Shown: in pieces, positions 8,506-17,260 of the stretch
Numbering within the stretch: the stretch's first letter is position 1
Layout: each line of letters begins with the position of its first letter
Assembly: GCF_003349955.1 (NCBI RefSeq)
Contig: NZ_QLKQ01000059.1
Coordinates: 1-47,623 of the forward strand
Direction: 5' to 3'
Length of the DNA: 47,623 bases
DNA from: Azospirillum brasilense
GTDB lineage: Bacteria; Pseudomonadota; Alphaproteobacteria; Azospirillales; Azospirillaceae
Made by a program: the position numbers and the translations under genes
The notes under the pieces: model-generated
What the model was told of the DNA's origin: nothing
The model's database searches: none
What the model saw: only the letters and a program-made list of their open reading frames with translations

Positions 8506-9048
8506 AGGGAAGAAGGATCGACATTACCCTGAGTATTGAGTCGCTCAACAAGCCACTTGCCACTCCTACGGTGGCGGCAGGCGGTTTCCCGGTACCTGCT
8601 TCAGCAGCCCACTTCTGGTTCAGCCTCCACCTACAGTCCGAGCTTTGGGATTGTTCGGCTGGATGTGCTCACTCGCTTTTTTCATCCGCCGAGTCTTGTA
8701 CTCGCGGTGGGCATGAGAACCTAAACGGTTAAGGAGCATAATGCTCCTTGCTCGTGCGCTCGGCTGTTGAGGAACCTGCGCACGCGGGTAGGTGCCAAAT
8801 CATCAAGGCAGAGCTACCCTCATTGTCATCGCCTTTCGGTGGATTTGGTCCACACCGGGGGTCCGTTACATCGTCCAGGGTCACTATGCCCACCAACGAG
8901 TCCGCCCGTTGCTGCTCTCGCCATCCCCTCGTCGGCGGGTTTAACCCTATGTCCGAGGCCGATGTTGTCGGCGGGGTCACCGATGATATCCCCTGAGCTA
9001 TGTAGTGCGGCTGTTGACCAGGGCCGCCGCGCACCCTCTTCTTTCTAT

Positions 9049-9342
9049 TTAGCGTCGCTTCTTCAAGCGGAATAGCCGATCTGGGCCAACAGCAGGTTTG
9101 AAAGGCGGCTTCTTTTTTATTCCGGCATTAGTCGGTTTCGCACCAAACATAAGCCGCTGTTCGAGAATGGCTTCCACATTCTCTGAACTGGCAAAAGGGT
9201 TGTTGCGAACGATTTCGGCCCTTAGCGTCCTTTTTATACTTTCCAAGCGGCTTTCTGCTCGCTCGCTGTTATTGGAACTCTCCGCCTGCTTCAGGTATCG
9301 AATCAACGCTTTTTCGTTCTCCGGTTTGATATCTCTGGTCAT
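9049..9342 (-). CDS. Small unknown basic protein
   Basis: This encodes 97 residues from ATG at 9342; a TTG 33 bases upstream (9375) is the alternative start. The protein is highly charged, helical in its first two thirds (KALIRYLKQAESS, ERAESRLESIKR) and ends in a Lys/Arg-rich tail (IKKKPPFKP, RLFRLKKRR) that could bind nucleic acid. There is no membrane segment. The composition is typical of island genes. I recognise no family. Confidence 0.5.
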   Translation of the reverse strand: MTRDIKPENEKALIRYLKQAESSNNSERAESRLESIKRTLRAEIVRNNPFASSENVEAILEQRLMFGAKPTNAGIKKKPPFKPAVGPDRLFRLKKRR

Positions 9343-9514
9343 TGTATTGTACTCAATCTCATTCAGCTTTATCAATATTTATCAATATTGGGGTGATCCT
9401 ATAATGCAAAGTGCTTCAAGTGAGGTTGGAGCACGCAGCTTTATGTTTATGGAAGCCACGCTGTGCCCCGCCTTCGGAAGGACGTCCGCTTACCAGAGCA
9501 CGGCGAGCGTTTCC

Positions 9515-9862
9515 TCAGATATGAAGAGCCGACATCAGTGAATTACCTAAGATGCTATTCTGTCCTTGAACTGCAATGGCAAAGTGCACCATGTCAGTCT
9601 CGTGCTTGAAGTTCACTTCAAACTCATATCCCATACAGAATGTATCTGAGGTTCCCCGCACGTCTTCCGAAGTGAGTGTACAGGATAGCAGAGAGAGTGG
9701 GGCGTTATCCTCAAGCCAACTTCTAATCCTCTCCATTTTGTTCTTCGCGCCTTCTCTCACAAAAACTTGCAATGCATATGCATATGCATCTCGGAATTGC
9801 GAAGTTGATACCTGCAAATGCAAATTCTCTCCATGAACTTTATAGGTGTTTGTATAAGACAT
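9515..9862 (-). CDS. Small unknown protein
   Basis: This encodes 115 residues from ATG at 9862 with AAAGGAA about 9 bases upstream, a good ribosome binding site that fixes the start. The sequence alternates hydrophobic and polar residues (NLHLQVS, FEVNFKH, MVHFAIAV), suggesting a compact alpha/beta fold, without signal peptide or membrane helix. It lies 170 bp upstream of the other small minus-strand gene (start 9342) and may be co-transcribed with it. The family is not recognised. Confidence 0.55.
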   Translation of the reverse strand: MSYTNTYKVHGENLHLQVSTSQFRDAYAYALQVFVREGAKNKMERIRSWLEDNAPLSLLSCTLTSEDVRGTSDTFCMGYEFEVNFKHETDMVHFAIAVQGQNSILGNSLMSALHI

Positions 9863-10325
9863 TCCGCTATTCCTTTTATCACGATATTGCAGTCGAACTA
9901 ACTATATTCACGTTAGGTACGGCTGATGAAGCGATAATGTGCCGTAGTTATTCCGAAATCAACAAGAAGGTATTCATCAACTATGTTTGATCAAAGCGAG
10001 AATTCCTAAACTTTGTTTAGCGAAGTGCTAAAACAAAGTTGAGGAAAAATCTCCCGTCTTCGGCATGCACCCATGCTTCGCACTCATGTTGAGACCGTAG
10101 GTGAGGGGCAGGCCACGCTAAGGCTGTTCAGCGCCGCGTCTACGACCGCGAACAGGCGACGTTCCTGGCCGACTTCATCGAGTCCGGTTTTCGTATACCC
10201 GAATCGTACATCGGGATCGGACGCCGAAACTGAGCGACTTAGTGTCCGATTAGGATGGACTTCAACATTGTCGAACGGTACAAAGGAAGGGTCTAGAGCC
10301 TAATCGGACACATGAGGCGGATGCG
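9863..10325. other. Resolvase upstream region with decayed coding trace
   Basis: An AT-rich part (9863-10060) is followed by GC-rich sequence in which an open frame from about 10100 to 10211 reads protein-like (RRVYDREQATFLADF) before a stop, probably the end of a broken gene. Resolvase-type half-sites follow at 10243-10310. Confidence 0.4.
10242..10311. promoter_or_regulatory. Putative res site upstream of resolvase
   Basis: A perfect 13-bp inverted pair lies at 10242-10254 (GTGTCCGATTAGG) and 10299-10311, and a further half-site-like TGTCGAACG lies at 10269-10277. TGTCCGATTA resembles the TGTCYGATAA-type half-sites of Tn3-family resolvases, which usually overlap the resolvase promoter and repress it. 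The right arm ends 14 bp before the resolvase ATG. Confidence 0.5.
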
Positions 10326-10874
10326 ATGGCAGTCTATGGGTACGCCAGGGTAAGCAGCACCGATCAAGACCTGACTGTTCAGATCGAGTCGCTGAAGGCC
10401 GCTGGATGCGATGTGATCCGACAGGAGAAGGTCAGCGGCACCAGCCGCAACGGTCGCGTTGAACTCGACATCCTGATGCAGTTCATCCGACCCGGTGATA
10501 CGCTCTGTGTGACCCGCATAGATCGCCTTGCGCGAAGTGTCGGTGATCTTCAGGACATCGTTCGCGAACTGAAGAACAAGGGCGTTCGGCTGAAAGCCAC
10601 CGAACAGCCCTTCGACACGGGGGATATCTATGGTGAGCTTACCCTGAACCTCCTCGGCGTGTTCGCAGACTTCGAAACCAAGCTGCGAAGGGAGCGCCAA
10701 CTCGAAGGCATCGCGAAAGCCAAGGCTGAAGGTGTCTATAAGGGGCGGAAACCTTCGATTGACCCATCCATCATCAAGAAGCTTGTAGCCGAAGGGCTTG
10801 GACCGAGTGACATCGCCAAGCGTCTTGGAGTCGCTCGCTCAAGCGTGTACCGCCTTCTTGAAATTGGCCGTTAG
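10326..10874 (+). CDS. Serine recombinase (resolvase/invertase family)
   Basis: This encodes 182 residues, the normal length of a small serine recombinase. The catalytic domain starts with YGYARVSSTDQD, and the nucleophile is S10. The arginine cluster TRIDRLARSVGDL (about residues 59-71) and GELTLNLLGVFADFE (near 102-116) are typical, followed by RQLEGIAKAKAEG before the C-terminal helix-turn-helix (PSDIAKRLGVARSSVYRLL, near 160-178). It would resolve cointegrates or invert DNA at paired res sites. No transposase is visible nearby, so it may be the surviving part of a Tn3-type element or serve the island. GC content is higher than the flanking gaps. Confidence 0.9.
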   Translation: MAVYGYARVSSTDQDLTVQIESLKAAGCDVIRQEKVSGTSRNGRVELDILMQFIRPGDTLCVTRIDRLARSVGDLQDIVRELKNKGVRLKATEQPFDTGDIYGELTLNLLGVFADFETKLRRERQLEGIAKAKAEGVYKGRKPSIDPSIIKKLVAEGLGPSDIAKRLGVARSSVYRLLEIGR

Positions 10875-11251
10875 CATCTTCTGGCCGATCACGAATAGAT
10901 CGACTCGCGCGCTCATGCTTGCGGTTAACGCTGTCCTTGGTGCCCAGGAGAGATAGCGCTCGGATGCAGGCGTAAATAAATTCGGAAGACCATCGAAGCT
11001 AAGATTGAACAGGCACGCAAATCCACGGCTCGCACGCAGTCCGAGGAAATACATTAGCTGGGATCGCAAGTAGCATGAATGCGATAAATTCCTATACATT
11101 CAGGATTTCACCTCCCTTGGTTCTAGGGAGCAATAGCGGCCGCAGCACAATGTTTCCGAACTCATTTGAACTTTATATAAAGCAGATCATTCCTCGGGGC
11201 TGGTTCATGAAGCCAGAATCAGCGCACCGAGGATAACTTCAATAACTTAGG
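10875..11251. other. Gap between resolvase and large unknown gene
   Basis: No gene is supported. A short in-frame stretch near 10987-11055 (KTIEAKIEQARKSTARTQ) looks protein-like but starts after a stop and ends quickly, so it may be a fragment of a lost gene. I see no clear terminator. Confidence 0.35.
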
Positions 11252-13072
11252 CTATTCCTGGCAGACTACATAAGGATAGACTCCCACCTCCGCACAAGCC
11301 GAGAAATACGACGATAGCAGCCAATACATTTGCACAAAGTAGGGGTCAGGCTGGCCCCCTTTCTTTATGTCGTCAAGAACATCCTTTACCTTTCCCTTAC
11401 TTAGCGAAGAAGTAACAATGTAAACTCTTCGTATCGAGTCAGGGTATTCACGAACTTCTTTCGACGCCGCTAAGATTGACGCACTATCACCACGTATTAT
11501 CCTGCCGATCTTTGTTTTCTTTCCATCATTGTTGTAATTTCTCCCCCAAGTCTTCAATTTCTCTTCAACTAGCTTTTCTTCCAGCAACATCAGTCCGAGA
11601 TTTTTGATTGCTTGACTCACAGAAATATGAAAATGCGTTGCGCCGAGAGATAGCGCCCCGTGCTTCGCGTGATAGAAGCTAACCACCCTTGGCTGGGTTT
11701 GATAGCTCACTCCAATAAAGTCCGCCCACTCTTCAAGCAGGTCATCACAAATTAGAATCTCATCATTGTGACAAATATGCTTGACAGCAATCCCGAACAC
11801 AGAGTCTGGATCAAACTCTTGGTGAGTGGCACTAAAGTTCCCTTTCTCGCTGGTCGCATTTTTAAGTTCAGAGCAGGTAATAATATAATTTAGGAAACCC
11901 CCTCCCCCATCGACCAAGAACTCATCGCGATACAACGAACCATCAATGTAAGCCATTGTGTAATCGCTGAATAGTACAGTAAACATATTCTCCTTATCTA
12001 GATAACGGCTAAGCTCAATAGACTTTGTGCCCAAAGCACCACCATGGTTCCTATGCTCTATGAAGATGTCCTCGATCTCGGAAATTTTAAAGGATCGCAG
12101 AGAAATTCTTGTCTTTCCGATTACAATGCGACCTACTTTGTTGCTGCTATTGGGGCCAACTATGTTTATTAGAGCGCCATCATATTCAGCCGCAAAGTTA
12201 GTCTCAAGCACTTTAAAGATTGGTTTAGCAGCCTCATAATCTATTTCCGTGTAGACTCCGTTTTCATGCTTAATAAGGCGCATGGGTTCTGCGGACTCGA
12301 ACAAGCTTTCGTAGAGATCAGAAGAGTTGATCGACACATACGTTACCTTAGTAGCTGATCCAATGGACGAAAGCTCTACTGGTCTAGCAAAGTTACGTAT
12401 GAATGAGGATGTTGCTGTTCCACCAGAAAGAATTTTATCAATCTCTTTAATTGACCATTCGACAAGCTGCAAATGATTGCAGCCACTTGATCGAAGAGTT
12501 ATGCGCCCTGTACTCGGTGTAGCTGAATAGCAATCGTCACCGTGACGCACACGATAGCTATGTGCAAAATAACGATTCGACCCTGATGGGCCAACTATCC
12601 TACCAAGATTCTTAGCTTCTAAAGTCTTCGCTTGAAGACTATACTTCGACGTAGTCATGCTCCTGAGGCGTATCTTTTCAAAGGTAGATGACTCAGTTGC
12701 TATTGAACACTCAACTTTTTCAGTGCTGATGCGTTGCAGGTATTTTCCCTTAAAGTCAGCGGTAATATCTAGCTTTGATTTAAATACCAGCACATGATCT
12801 TTATATTCCACCATTAGCAAAAAGCCGTAAATACGTTCCCGCAAATCACTGGGCACATTCTTGAGGAAGGATGGTTCTTGTAAAAACGAGAATGAGATAG
12901 ACGACCATGCGGCCCCATTATAGCTTTCCTTGATATGCTTGAATATGTTGTTTGATGGCTTTTCTTTTTCTCGACGGACATCTGCGAACATCTGCTCAAC
13001 AGAAGCGCGCGTGATCTTGTTAGTCTTTCGAAAGAAATAAGCAGCTTTCGGAGTATGTAAATGCTTTATCAT
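11252..13072 (-). CDS. Unknown large protein with nuclease-like C-terminal motif
   Basis: This encodes 606 residues from ATG at 13072. The first 430 or so residues match nothing I recognise. In the C-terminal third, residues 440-493 read LICDDLLEEWADFI, then VSFYHAKHG, then a helix with SVSQAIKNLG. The pattern E447/E448, D451, strand with H468-x-K470, and conserved Gln (Q487) resembles the PD-(D/E)XK-type core (E-ADFI...HAK...QA-KNL) that I recall from the ends of several defence-associated helicases and restriction-like proteins. This is pattern recognition, not an alignment. A hydrophobic stretch near the C terminus (YFVQMYWLLSSYFSA) looks like a buried helix. It stands alone, AT-rich, in the defence island, and is a candidate single-gene nuclease effector. 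Confidence 0.7.
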   Translation of the reverse strand: MIKHLHTPKAAYFFRKTNKITRASVEQMFADVRREKEKPSNNIFKHIKESYNGAAWSSISFSFLQEPSFLKNVPSDLRERIYGFLLMVEYKDHVLVFKSKLDITADFKGKYLQRISTEKVECSIATESSTFEKIRLRSMTTSKYSLQAKTLEAKNLGRIVGPSGSNRYFAHSYRVRHGDDCYSATPSTGRITLRSSGCNHLQLVEWSIKEIDKILSGGTATSSFIRNFARPVELSSIGSATKVTYVSINSSDLYESLFESAEPMRLIKHENGVYTEIDYEAAKPIFKVLETNFAAEYDGALINIVGPNSSNKVGRIVIGKTRISLRSFKISEIEDIFIEHRNHGGALGTKSIELSRYLDKENMFTVLFSDYTMAYIDGSLYRDEFLVDGGGGFLNYIITCSELKNATSEKGNFSATHQEFDPDSVFGIAVKHICHNDEILICDDLLEEWADFIGVSYQTQPRVVSFYHAKHGALSLGATHFHISVSQAIKNLGLMLLEEKLVEEKLKTWGRNYNNDGKKTKIGRIIRGDSASILAASKEVREYPDSIRRVYIVTSSLSKGKVKDVLDDIKKGGQPDPYFVQMYWLLSSYFSACAEVGVYPYVVCQE

Positions 13073-13671
13073 TTCTCACCTGAAATTGGATTAGCTCAGT
13101 GCCTTAATGGTCGTTGATGCGACCCAATAGATTTTTTGCTCCATTGCTTCATCTACCTAACGTTGGTCATTAGTTCCCCTCAAATCCAGCGTGGAATATA
13201 AGTGGGGAAGGCTGAAGCGTTGGCGATGCAAGCTGGTTCCCCACCGGTATTCTTGAGCGAATGTTGTGGAGTATGCAAGAGATTACACGCGTGTTGACCC
13301 GTCTCTGGTCTCTCATTTAGACGAGGCGATCACAACATCGCTGAATGACGCAGCGAAGATTCCCTTCCGCTGTCTGACCTAGAGTGCGGGGCAAGTGGAT
13401 ATTCTCTGATGGGTGGTGTAGAGGGCAGACACGATAGCAAGATCGTTGCAGCGGGCTGTTGAAGAGTACGTTTGCTCGGCGATAACGGCGGCAGATTGAT
13501 AGTCTCTACTCTCAGCACTGCATCTCCACCCTGATAGAATAAATTTCATGTTGGTAAGAAATTAGTGATGCTTCTCATAACAGTTAATAGTCTACCTCGT
13601 ATGAGACAAACGCTCTTCATACACGCTAGCGTCAACATTCAATATTTGATACCAACGGTTTCTGTCGCTTA
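13073..13671. other. Gap between unknown gene and integrase
   Basis: I find no supported gene, RNA or strong repeat. The part near 13073-13140 must contain the promoter of the 606-residue protein. An open frame at 13330-13518 (minus) has no family features and is not called. Confidence 0.4.
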
Positions 13672-14895
13672 TCATTCGCGTCTGCTTTGCGTTTTTGTAA
13701 TTTCGGCGGTGTTGACGCGGTTTTTCACTTGCCCGTAATGATCTCGTATCGCTTGCACCGATGTGCGCATATTTTCTGCAAGAACAAAAGCATTGACCCC
13801 AGCTTTTAGCCTATCAATCGCATGCGCATGTCGTAACGAATACAATGAACGAGGCTTTCCATCCGCATCTAACCAAATGTCATGCTTTTTCAGGAAATTG
13901 CGGAATGCTTGCTCATACAAAGGGAATTCTCGCGCCTCATGCCAGAATACGTGATCGTCAGGATTAGGCTCACCTCCCACTGGTGATATTTGTAGTTTCC
14001 ACCATACTAGGTACTTATGACATTCGGGTTGGGCCACGACCCACGCTGCATGAACTTTGCTGGATTCCTTTCCCCGCAAGAAAAGTTCTACATGCTTTGT
14101 TCCATCATGATCGTACATCCGCACATCACGCCAACGGAGTAGTTCAATATCATTTGTCCTCATGCCCGAGTAGTACATTATCGGCACAAGGTACAAAAGA
14201 GCATTTCTGGCACGCTTCTCTTTAGGCGTCGAAGCCATCAAATGCCAGTCATTAAGCTTGTCCAAAATGTAGGTAATTTCTTTTTCTTCGAAGAACGCTC
14301 TCTTCCCATGAGAAACATTTCTCATCTCTTTAGGCATCGAGAGCTTTGGAACAGCGCCCCGCTTAATATGCCGCTTTGACTCGGCCCACTCAATAACTGC
14401 GTTGATCAGGCTGATTTCTCCATGGAGAGTAGACTTTGCAGGACGACCTCCACCTAATTTAGAATTAACAATTCTCCACTTGAAATACTCGTTTTCTTCA
14501 AAGTTACCAATCGACGAAAACCCTCTATCGCCGAAGTAAGGCTTAATGTAATTCCGCACATTCTTCCTATTCTTTACGTGGACAGAACTACTACCCACTC
14601 CATGACTAAGAAGTTTTTCGCACTCTGTAAGGTAGAGTTCGGCTGCCTTAGCCACCCGCATTTCAAGGACAGGAAGTCCTTCATCAATCTGAAATTCAGT
14701 TCGGCGGAAAATTTTTTCCGCTGCCCGAACGGCTTCTGTGAGGTCGGTGACCTTCAACGAGCGATTCAGGTACTTCCTTGCGCCCGCAATGTAGATGCGT
14801 GCTTGCCAATAGGGAGAACCGAGGCGCTTGAACACCACCAGCTTTCCGTCATGGAACTGATGGCGTGCTTCGGGATCATCAAGCAAACGTGGCAT
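13672..14895 (-). CDS. Tyrosine recombinase, island integrase
   Basis: This encodes 407 residues from ATG at 14895; the frame stays open up to GTG at 14982, so a start up to 29 codons earlier is possible. An N-terminal arm-binding region comes first, then a SAM-like core-binding domain, then the catalytic domain. Catalytic residues (407-residue numbering): R246 in YSGMRTNDIE, R355 in YSLRHAHA, and the nucleophile Y387 in IRDHYG. The usual first His of the HxxR box is Tyr (YSLR), and the later His/Trp position is not obvious; I recall similar boxes in other proteobacterial integrases. The gene reads away from the junction with agmatine deiminase, whose stop lies 115 bp from this start, so it marks the right end of the island. 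Confidence 0.9.
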   Translation of the reverse strand: MPRLLDDPEARHQFHDGKLVVFKRLGSPYWQARIYIAGARKYLNRSLKVTDLTEAVRAAEKIFRRTEFQIDEGLPVLEMRVAKAAELYLTECEKLLSHGVGSSSVHVKNRKNVRNYIKPYFGDRGFSSIGNFEENEYFKWRIVNSKLGGGRPAKSTLHGEISLINAVIEWAESKRHIKRGAVPKLSMPKEMRNVSHGKRAFFEEKEITYILDKLNDWHLMASTPKEKRARNALLYLVPIMYYSGMRTNDIELLRWRDVRMYDHDGTKHVELFLRGKESSKVHAAWVVAQPECHKYLVWWKLQISPVGGEPNPDDHVFWHEAREFPLYEQAFRNFLKKHDIWLDADGKPRSLYSLRHAHAIDRLKAGVNAFVLAENMRTSVQAIRDHYGQVKNRVNTAEITKTQSRRE

Positions 14896-15012
14896 GTGGG
14901 GACACCGGGATTGCCCAACTGGTGCCCCACCTTTACCAGCTAACTCATTGACCTGCAATACCGCCCAGCGACTGCCCAACACCGCCGCTTGCCGGAAAAC
15001 CCTTAAAAATCA
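14896..15012. other. Probable attachment junction of the island
   Basis: Between the integrase and the aguA stop codon the sequence changes from AT-rich island to high-GC chromosome. TGCCCAAC occurs twice (14912-14919 and 14973-14980) and GGTGCCCCACC lies between, possible arm-type integrase sites. The att core is presumably in or beside the last codons of aguA (15010-15040). No tRNA gene is present here. No matching copy was found in the rest of the window, so the other junction is outside. Confidence 0.4.
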
Positions 15013-16026
15013 AGGTGCTGGCTGCTGCTGGGTGATGCAGTGGATGCCGCCACCGCCGCGCACGATGTCCAGCGCCGGAACCTGCACCACCTCGCGGTCC
15101 GGGAAGGCGCGACGCACGATGCGGAAGGCCTCGTCATCTGCCGAGTCCTCGAAGGCCGGCATCACGATGCCGCCGTTGGCGATGTAGAGATTCGTGTAGG
15201 ACAGGGTCAGCCGCACGCCGTTCTCATCGCGCCGCGCCGGCTGGCGGACCGGGATGACCTCCAACTCCCGCCCCTGGGCGTCGCGGGCACGCTTCAGACG
15301 GTCCAGATTGTCCTGGAACGCCTTGAAATTGGCGTCGCCGGGATCGTCGGTGGTGATGGCCATGACGACGCCGGGCTTCACGAAGAGGGCGATCTCGTCG
15401 ATGTGACCGTCCGTCTCGTCGTCCTGGTAGCCCTCGCCCAGCCAGATCACGCTGGAGATGCCGAGATGCTCCTTCAGAAGCTCCTCGATCTCCGCCTTGC
15501 CAAGATTCGGGTTGCGGTTGGGATTCAGCAGGCACTGCTCGGTCGTCAGCAGCGTCCCCTCCCCGTCCACATGGAAGGAGCCGCCCTCCATGACCAGGGG
15601 CGCCTCGAAGCGGCGCAGGCCGAGATGGTCGAGCATCAGGCGCCCGACCTGCTGGTCCTTGGCGCTGTCGGGATAGTTGCCGCCCCAGGCGTTGAAGCGC
15701 CAATGGACACCGGCAACCTGACCTTTCCCATCGGTGACGATGCTGGGTCCGGTGTCGCGAATCCAGGAATCGCTGATGGGCAGGGGCAGGATCTCGACGC
15801 CCGGCCCGCAGGCCAGGGAAGCGTCGGCAACGTCGGCGGGATCGCAGACCATGGTCACCGGCTCGAACCGGCTGATGGCGCGGGCGACGTCGGTGTAGGC
15901 GGCGGCGGCGGCGTCGAAGGCCCCCTCGGGCCACGTCTCGGGCCGGCACGGCCACGCCATCCAGCAGCGGGTGTGCCGTGCCCATTCGCCCGGCATGGTG
16001 AAGCCTTCCGCCGCCGGTGTCGTCAT
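15010..16026 (-). CDS. aguA: Agmatine deiminase
   Basis: This encodes 338 residues (peptidylarginine deiminase superfamily, the usual length). The enzyme hydrolyses agmatine to N-carbamoylputrescine and ammonia, the step before putrescine. The start is ATG 16026 with AGGAG 8 bases upstream, giving the usual N terminus MTTPAAEGF...MPGEWA; an upstream in-frame start adds six residues. Visible active-site elements: WIRDTGP (D91), EGGSFHVDG, DETDGHIDE (D206, H208), and GGGGIHCITQQ with the nucleophilic Cys at 330. The gene lies downstream of potI in the same direction, which fits a polyamine role. Its 3' end touches the island, so the last residues (QQQPAP) may be island-derived. Confidence 0.93.
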   Translation of the reverse strand: MTTPAAEGFTMPGEWARHTRCWMAWPCRPETWPEGAFDAAAAAYTDVARAISRFEPVTMVCDPADVADASLACGPGVEILPLPISDSWIRDTGPSIVTDGKGQVAGVHWRFNAWGGNYPDSAKDQQVGRLMLDHLGLRRFEAPLVMEGGSFHVDGEGTLLTTEQCLLNPNRNPNLGKAEIEELLKEHLGISSVIWLGEGYQDDETDGHIDEIALFVKPGVVMAITTDDPGDANFKAFQDNLDRLKRARDAQGRELEVIPVRQPARRDENGVRLTLSYTNLYIANGGIVMPAFEDSADDEAFRIVRRAFPDREVVQVPALDIVRGGGGIHCITQQQPAP

Positions 16027-16426
16027 CTTTGAATCTCCTGCCAAATCCCTGAATGGCCCGGCTCTTGTGCGTGGCCGGAGCGGGTCGTCACGACGTCACC
16101 CGTGACCCACGGTCACCCTAACCACGGAGCGGAGGATTTGGCAACGGCCACCAAAGGGCCCACCGGAATGCCCGAAAGGGCAGCGCGCTCGACCGCTCAG
16201 CGGCGGGAGGGCGGACGGTCCGAATAACGGCGCTTGGGCGCCGAAAAAGGCATCGAAAAACCAAGACGAAGCATCGGGAACCATAAGAGCGCGCGCACGA
16301 TACGACCTCATTCGCTGTTGCAGATGCCAATACACTAGCAAATGCAACGGCAAACGGCCACCCCACCGTCTGCGGCCTAACGGCATAGCCCCTATGAGGC
16401 GCTGTTCGGGGGTTACAGGGGGCTCT
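16027..16426. other. Gap between potI and aguA
   Basis: Positions 16045-16400 contain no supported gene; a 96-codon minus frame here is low-complexity and lacks a ribosome binding site. The potI terminator-like hairpin lies at its right end. The aguA ribosome binding site is at its left end, so a separate aguA promoter is likely within it. Confidence 0.45.
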
Positions 16427-16435
16427 TCAGCCCCC
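16418..16435 (-). terminator. Hairpin at the 3' end of potI
   Basis: AGCCCCC and GGGGGCT form a 7-bp GC stem with a 4-base loop. It overlaps the last codons and stop of potI when read on the minus strand. The U-tract is poor, so it may be a weak terminator or an mRNA 3' stabiliser. Confidence 0.4.
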
Positions 16436-17260
16436 CTGCACCGCCATCTGCTCGTCCCGTTTCCGCTGACGGTCCTGCCGCGCCATGACCAGGCTGGCGA
16501 TGAAGATGCCGGTGGCGACCACCACCATCATCAGCGTCGCCAGGGCGTTGATCTGCGGGCTGATGCCGAACTTCACACTGGAGAAGATGACCATCGGCAG
16601 CGTGGTGGAGCCCGGACCCGACACGAAGCTGGCCACCACCACGTCGTCGAGCGACAGGGTGAAGGCGAGCAGCCAGCCCGACACGATGGCCGGGGCGATG
16701 ATCGGCAGCGTGATGACGAAGAACACCTTGGCGGGGCGGGCGCCGAGGTCCATCGCCGCCTCCTCCAGGCTCTCGTCCAGGCTGACGAGGCGCGACTGGA
16801 TGATGACCGCTACATAGGCCATGGTGAAGGTGGTGTGAGCGATGGTGATCGTCGTCATCCCGCGCCCGTCCGGCCAGCCGATGGCCTGCTCCAGCGCCAC
16901 GAACAGCAGCAGCAGCGACAGGCCGGTGATGACCTCCGGCATGACCAGCGGCGCGGTGATCATGCCGCCGAACAGCGTCCGGCCGCGGAACCGCCCGAAG
17001 CGGGCCAGCGCCAGACCGGCGACGGTGCCGAGCACCACCGACGCGGTGGCCGACATCGCCGCCACCTTGAGCGACAGCCAGGCCGCCCCGAGAAGCTGGT
17101 CGTTCTGCAGAAGCTCCGCGTACCACTTGGTCGAGAAGCCGCCCCACACCGTGACCAGCCGCGACTCGTTGAAGGAGTAGAAGATCAGCAGCGCGATCGG
17201 CACGTAGAGGAAGGCATAGCCGAACCACAGCGCCCAGGCCAGTTTTCCCATCTGCTTCAT
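16427..17260 (-). CDS. potI: Putrescine/spermidine ABC transporter permease
   Basis: This encodes 277 residues with about six membrane segments, a typical PotI/PotC-type inner-membrane permease. The start ATG 17260 overlaps the potH stop by four bases (ATGA), which fixes the start and implies translational coupling. The cytoplasmic EAA loop that docks on the ATPase is visible at residues 166-173 (EEAAMDLG) followed by the family-typical ARPAKVFF. It partners potH in the membrane, with ATPase potG and binding protein potF upstream. Whether putrescine or spermidine is preferred cannot be read from the sequence; the neighbouring aguA and puu genes favour putrescine. Confidence 0.92.
   Translation of the reverse strand: MKQMGKLAWALWFGYAFLYVPIALLIFYSFNESRLVTVWGGFSTKWYAELLQNDQLLGAAWLSLKVAAMSATASVVLGTVAGLALARFGRFRGRTLFGGMITAPLVMPEVITGLSLLLLFVALEQAIGWPDGRGMTTITIAHTTFTMAYVAVIIQSRLVSLDESLEEAAMDLGARPAKVFFVITLPIIAPAIVSGWLLAFTLSLDDVVVASFVSGPGSTTLPMVIFSSVKFGISPQINALATLMMVVVATGIFIASLVMARQDRQRKRDEQMAVQGG

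Larger units (their letters stand above)
8132..9048. other. Long gap without a supported gene
   Basis: Open frames here are short, lack family features and overlap on several frames. What can be seen are two inverted repeats (8349-8410 and 8479-8505) and moderately GC-rich sequence from about 8560 on that may be decayed coding sequence. I see no RNA gene. Confidence 0.4.

Noticed and set aside
10987..11055. Short coding-like stretch after the resolvase
   Set aside because: It begins just after an in-frame stop and spans only about 23 codons; too short to support even a pseudogene call.
16096..16386. 96-codon minus-strand frame between potI and aguA
   Set aside because: Low-complexity, Arg/Pro/Gly-rich, no ribosome binding site; most likely random open frame in GC-rich DNA.
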